Shown here: positions 30,214 to 32,869 of the stretch, in pieces | Position numbering within the stretch: the first letter of the stretch is position 1 | Layout: every line of letters starts with the position of its first letter | Assembly: GCF_001418565.1 (NCBI RefSeq) | Contig: NZ_LIQQ01000006.1 | Coordinates: forward strand, 1-32,869 | Direction: 5' to 3' | DNA: 32,869 bases | Source: Streptomyces graminilatus | Lineage (GTDB): Bacteria; Actinomycetota; Actinomycetes; Streptomycetales; Streptomycetaceae | The notes under the pieces: model-generated | Database searches by the model: none | What the model saw: the letters and a program-made list of their open reading frames with translations, nothing else | What the model was told of the DNA's origin: nothing | Program-made: the position numbers and the translations under genes

Positions 30214-31206
30214 TCAGTCGACCGTGATCGAGTCCAACTGCCCCCGCAGATAGACGTGCGAGTCGAAGGGCTCGTACGAGACCCGGCCCACCGGCGCGGG
30301 TACCGACTCGACGATCGTGCCCGGGGTGCACTCGCCGAAGTAGACGAGGGACATCAGTTCCTCGGCGGGGGAGTCGGCGGGCGGCGGCAGCACCCGGTGC
30401 CTGCCCGAACGCCACCGGTCGCCGGTCCAACGGGCCATCAGATCACCGATGTTGATGGTGAACGCCTCGGGGTCGAAGGGCGCGTCCTCCCAGCCGCCCT
30501 CGTCCGTGTAGACCTGGAGCCCGCCCTTTCCGGCCTGCCGGTCGAGGATGGTGACCGTCCCGAAGTCGGTGTGCGGCCCGATCCGGAACTGCCCCGGCTC
30601 CGGCTCGCCGACCACCTCGACCCCCGGATACCAGTTGATGTTGAAGCCGTACGTCGGATGGTCCATGTGCCGGGAGAAGAAGTCGGGCGCGAGCCCGAGA
30701 GCCTCCCCGAGAAGGGTGAGCAGTTCCTTCTCCAGCTCGCCCATCCGGTCGAGGTACTCCTCGCACAGTTCCCGCAGTCCGGGCGCCTCGGCGGGGTACA
30801 CGTTGGGCGCGTACCACTCGGCGTTGACCACCGGGTCGTCGAACGGCTCGTGCGTGGCGAAGGACAGCGACTCCTTCAGGTCCGGCGGGGTCTCGGTCCC
30901 CTCCGAGTACCCGTTGGCCTCCGCCCCCGGCCCCAGCCAGCCCCGCCCGCCGACCTTCACCGCGTACCGCTCCTTCACCTCGGCGGGCAGCGCGAAGAAG
31001 GCACGCGCCGCCTCCCGGAGGCCGGAACGCAGGGCGGGGTCGACGCCGTGCCCGGTGACCAGCAGGAACCCGGCGGTCTGGAGGGCGTCGTCGACCGTAC
31101 GGGCGATCTCCTTTCGCGTCTCCGCGTCCCCGGAGAGCCAGGGCCGCAGATCGACGGTGGGGATACGGGGTGCGGCGGGGGCCGGCGCCGACGAGGGGTT
31201 ACTCAC
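30214..31206 (-). CDS. 2-oxoglutarate/Fe(II)-dependent oxygenase (isopenicillin N synthase family)
   Basis: A 330-residue double-stranded beta-helix oxygenase. The N-terminal domain has RIPTVDLRPWL and GFLLVTGHGVD, as in the IPNS/DIOX_N family. The iron site is HTDFG (IGPHTDFGTVTIL) and the distal His in WRSGRHRV, with the following SLVYF; the 2OG- or substrate-binding Arg would be in GRHRV. GTG at 31206 is preferred because GAGGA lies five bases upstream; ATG 31218 is an alternative. The start lies within eight bases of the upstream deaminase stop, so the two are one operon. The substrate is unknown; a pyrimidine or purine base is suggested only by the neighbour. Confidence 0.9.
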   Translation of the reverse strand: MSNPSSAPAPAAPRIPTVDLRPWLSGDAETRKEIARTVDDALQTAGFLLVTGHGVDPALRSGLREAARAFFALPAEVKERYAVKVGGRGWLGPGAEANGYSEGTETPPDLKESLSFATHEPFDDPVVNAEWYAPNVYPAEAPGLRELCEEYLDRMGELEKELLTLLGEALGLAPDFFSRHMDHPTYGFNINWYPGVEVVGEPEPGQFRIGPHTDFGTVTILDRQAGKGGLQVYTDEGGWEDAPFDPEAFTINIGDLMARWTGDRWRSGRHRVLPPPADSPAEELMSLVYFGECTPGTIVESVPAPVGRVSYEPFDSHVYLRGQLDSITVD

Positions 31207-31642
31207 CGATGTCCTCATTCCACAGTGCGGGATTGTTGATGATGAAGTCGCGCATCATGCCGACGCACTCCGGATCGTCGAGCAGCACGATCCCGACGCC
31301 GTGCTCGGCGAGCCAGTCGTGGCCGCCCCGGAAGGTGACGGCCTCTCCCACGATCACCCGGGAGATACCGAACTGCCTCACCAGACCGGAGCAGTACCAG
31401 CAGGGCGAGAGCGTGGTGACCATGGTCGTCCCACGGTACGACCGCTGCCGTCCCGCGTTCCGGAACGCGGCCGTCTCGGCGTGCATCGAGGGGTCGCCGT
31501 CCTGGACGCGCCGGTTGTGACCGCGCCCGAGGAGCGTGCCGTCGGCGCCGTAGAGCGCGGCCCCGATCGGAATCCCGCCCTCGGCGAGCCCGGCCCGCGC
31601 TTCCTCGACGGCGACGGAGAGCCAGGTGCGCGCCTGATCCAT
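31199..31642 (-). CDS. Nucleoside/cytosine deaminase family protein
   Basis: A 147-residue zinc deaminase of the cytidine-deaminase fold. The zinc site is HAE (PSMHAETAAF) and PCWYC (TLSPCWYCSGLVRQFG), the arrangement of yeast-type cytosine deaminase and related tRNA/guanine deaminases; GGIPIGAAL and the C-terminal LWNEDIG are typical of the Streptomyces homologues. It hydrolyses an amino group from a base, probably cytosine, but the substrate is not proven. ATG 31642 has GGAGG eight bases upstream; ATG 31666, eight codons earlier, with GGAG ten bases upstream, is the alternative. The same operon includes the 2OG oxygenase, and it is divergent from a PucR-family regulator gene. Confidence 0.9.
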   Translation of the reverse strand: MDQARTWLSVAVEEARAGLAEGGIPIGAALYGADGTLLGRGHNRRVQDGDPSMHAETAAFRNAGRQRSYRGTTMVTTLSPCWYCSGLVRQFGISRVIVGEAVTFRGGHDWLAEHGVGIVLLDDPECVGMMRDFIINNPALWNEDIGE

Positions 31643-31672
31643 GAGGTCTGCCTCCGCCTGATCCATGGGTCC

Positions 31673-31721
31673 ACTCTCCGTCGGCGCAAACACCGGGGCA
31701 ACGTGCGGAGAGTACTCTCCG
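31673..31721. promoter_or_regulatory. Candidate PucR-type operator: three 8-bp half-sites
   Basis: ACTCTCCG at 31673-31680 is repeated as a perfect 16-bp palindrome CGGAGAGTACTCTCCG at 31706-31721. The three half-sites lie between the deaminase start and the pucR start, where a shared operator is expected for a divergently transcribed regulator. Confidence 0.55.
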
Positions 31722-31767
31722 GGCATCCCGCAGCAGGACGAAGTGTCAGCGCCCCTGGGAGGCACCC

Positions 31768-31920
31768 GTGCTCGCACTCACCCTCCGTGAAGTTCTGGTT
31801 CTCGATCCGGTACGTGCCGCCGACCCCGAACTCCTCGCAGGGGAGACCGCGTTGGACCGTCCAGTCCGCTGGGTGCTCCCCCTTCTTCTCGGCTTCGCTC
31901 GAAGTGGGGGGACCCCATGA
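31768..31920 (+). pseudogene. PucR family regulator, N-terminal fragment
   Basis: A GTG start with GGGAGG six bases upstream opens a 50-codon frame that reads LALTLREVLVLDPVRAADPE and DRPVRWV, the beginning of the PucR N-terminal domain. At RWV the homology stops and the frame runs through a hairpin repeat to a TGA at 31918-31920. About 60 residues of the domain (the stretch with SEVYE...GGELLLTTG in intact members, from family knowledge) are missing. The stop overlaps, as ATGA, an ATG that opens the remaining regulator frame, so both parts could still be translated together. Confidence 0.72.
31875..31916. repeat. GC-rich hairpin element interrupting the PucR gene
   Basis: CTCCCCCTTCTTCTCGGCTT followed by CGCTCGAAGTGGGGGGACCC forms a stem (CCCCC-TTC with GAA-x-x-GGGGG) around a loop containing CTCGGCTTCGCTC. 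I recall near-identical palindromes scattered through Streptomyces genomes, from memory and unverified. It sits exactly where the PucR homology breaks. Confidence 0.7.
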
Positions 31921-32869
31921 CCGACGAGGCCCGCCGCCTGGGCCTGCCCCTGCTCGCCCTGCGCCGGGTCGTCCCCTTCGTACGCATCACCGAGGCCGCC
32001 AACCGAGCGATCGTCGCCCGGAGCCTGTCCGGCCGTACGGTGGTCCGCCCCTGGGGCGACGACCACGCCACCGCCCTGCTCGCCGACCTCGCCGACGGCC
32101 AGGCCCTCAACCAGCCCGAGGTGGAGGCCCGCGCCGCCCTCGCCGGCTTCCACCCCGGCCCCGGCGCCCGTCTGATCGGCGTCTCCGCGCACGGCACGCG
32201 TGACGTCGGCGCGGTGGACCGGGCGGCGCGCACCCTGGGCGGGGCGGTGCTGCGGGCCGCCTTCCCGGGGGAAGCGCTCGCCCTGGTCGAGGTCCGGCCG
32301 GTGCCTGCGGGGAAGGCGGGACGGGACCCGGTACGGGCGGTGCAGGACGCCTTCCGCACCGCCTTCGGCGCCGTCCCGGGCGTCACTGTCGCCGTGGGCC
32401 ACGCCGTCGACGCGGGCAGCGGCCGGCTGCGCTGGAGCGAGACGCTGCGTGCGGCCCGTACGACCCTGGAGCTGGCGCTGACGGTGCCGCCCCCGGAGCC
32501 GAACGCCCCGCAGGGCCCCCTGGTGACGTCCTCCCGGGCCCTCGCCCTCGAACGCGAACTGACCCGGGGAGGCGTCGACGCCAACCAGGACCGCCTCACC
32601 CGTCTGGTCCAGCACACCCTGGGCCCGCTGCTGGCCTGGGAGGCGGCCCACCCCAGCGACCTGGTCCGCACCCTGGAGGTCCACCTGCGCAACGGCTGCT
32701 CACCCACCCGGACGGCGACCCTCCTGCACATCGGCCGCCAGTCCCTCTACCAGCGACTGGAACGCATCGAGTCCCTCCTCGGCCTGGAGATCGACGACTC
32801 GGACCTGCTGGGCGAGCTGCTCACGGCGACGTGTGCGTGGCGGGTGGTGCGGGGGACCGCGAGCGCGGG
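31917..32869 (+). CDS. PucR family regulator, C-terminal part (runs off the window)
   Basis: An open frame from ATG 31917 to the last base, at least 317 codons, with no stop. It resumes PucR homology: TDEARRLGLPLLALRRVVPF, then VRITEAANRAIV, a GGDEF-like middle region, and the C-terminal PucR helix-turn-helix LVRTLEVHLRNGCSPTRTAT with LLHIGRQSLYQRLERIESLL. PucR proteins activate purine or other nitrogen-compound genes; here the divergent deaminase and 2OG oxygenase are the expected targets. The GTGGGGGGA of the hairpin element lies four bases upstream and may act as a ribosome binding site. Without most of its N-terminal sensing domain, the protein may be constitutive or inactive. Confidence 0.8.
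   Translation, partial: MTDEARRLGLPLLALRRVVPFVRITEAANRAIVARSLSGRTVVRPWGDDHATALLADLADGQALNQPEVEARAALAGFHPGPGARLIGVSAHGTRDVGAVDRAARTLGGAVLRAAFPGEALALVEVRPVPAGKAGRDPVRAVQDAFRTAFGAVPGVTVAVGHAVDAGSGRLRWSETLRAARTTLELALTVPPPEPNAPQGPLVTSSRALALERELTRGGVDANQDRLTRLVQHTLGPLLAWEAAHPSDLVRTLEVHLRNGCSPTRTATLLHIGRQSLYQRLERIESLLGLEIDDSDLLGELLTATCAWRVVRGTASA

Noticed and set aside
30016..31239. Plus-strand frame opposite the 2OG oxygenase
   Set aside because: The oxygenase shows HTDFG and the distal His with a normal length; the plus frame is its shadow.

Overview
The window is high-GC, densely coded DNA from an actinomycete, most likely a Streptomyces. The support is strong G/C preference at third codon positions, frequent GTG starts, tandem GAF-ANTAR proteins, an FxLD-type methyltransferase, and a hemL / histidine phosphatase / tlpA-ccdA-resB-ccsA block in the order known from actinobacteria (Rv0524-Rv0529 in M. 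tuberculosis). Nothing plasmid- or phage-like is visible. No tRNA, rRNA or CRISPR array was seen.

Region 1 (79-9329, plus strand) is a nine-gene catabolic operon: TPP-dependent decarboxylase-like enzyme, aldehyde dehydrogenase, SDR, Asp-box beta-propeller, VOC metalloprotein, DUF1185 (amino acid synthesis family) protein, alpha/beta hydrolase, MhpA-like FAD hydroxylase and NIPSNAP protein. Several genes overlap by 1-4 bases. A perfect 14-bp palindrome lies just upstream and a strong hairpin closes the operon. The set fits hydroxylation and cleavage of an aromatic or related carboxylic substrate followed by hydrolysis, decarboxylation and aldehyde oxidation. The substrate cannot be read from the sequence.

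Region 2 (9467-11130) is a compact arsenic locus: arsC diverges from arsR plus an aquaporin gene, with two TCAGC-N4-GCTGA palindromes 40 bp apart between them. Region 3 (11208-14709) holds a carboxymuconolactone-decarboxylase-family protein, a small hypothetical, two coupled GAF-ANTAR regulators, and a rearranged spot where a Nudix hydrolase remnant abuts an ATP-binding (HATPase) gene. Region 4 (14888-17337) has an orphan FxLD-system methyltransferase and a PGQG-repeat protein whose first codons look frameshifted.

Region 5 (17643-26290) is the core haem and cytochrome c block: hemL, a histidine phosphatase, then tlpA/resA-like, ccdA, resB and ccsA. A Tat-lipoprotein polysaccharide deacetylase-like gene, a small secreted Cys protein and a 128-bp MITE-like inverted repeat sit inside it. 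Region 6 (26308-30056, minus) is a coupled pair: a P-loop ATPase and a membrane-anchored type I periplasmic-binding protein. Region 7 (30214 to the end) has a 2OG-Fe(II) oxygenase and a cytosine-deaminase-like enzyme, diverging from a PucR-family regulator that is split by a hairpin element and runs off the window.

Short tandem repeats (7-12 bp units) sit at many gene junctions throughout, some beginning exactly at a stop codon.
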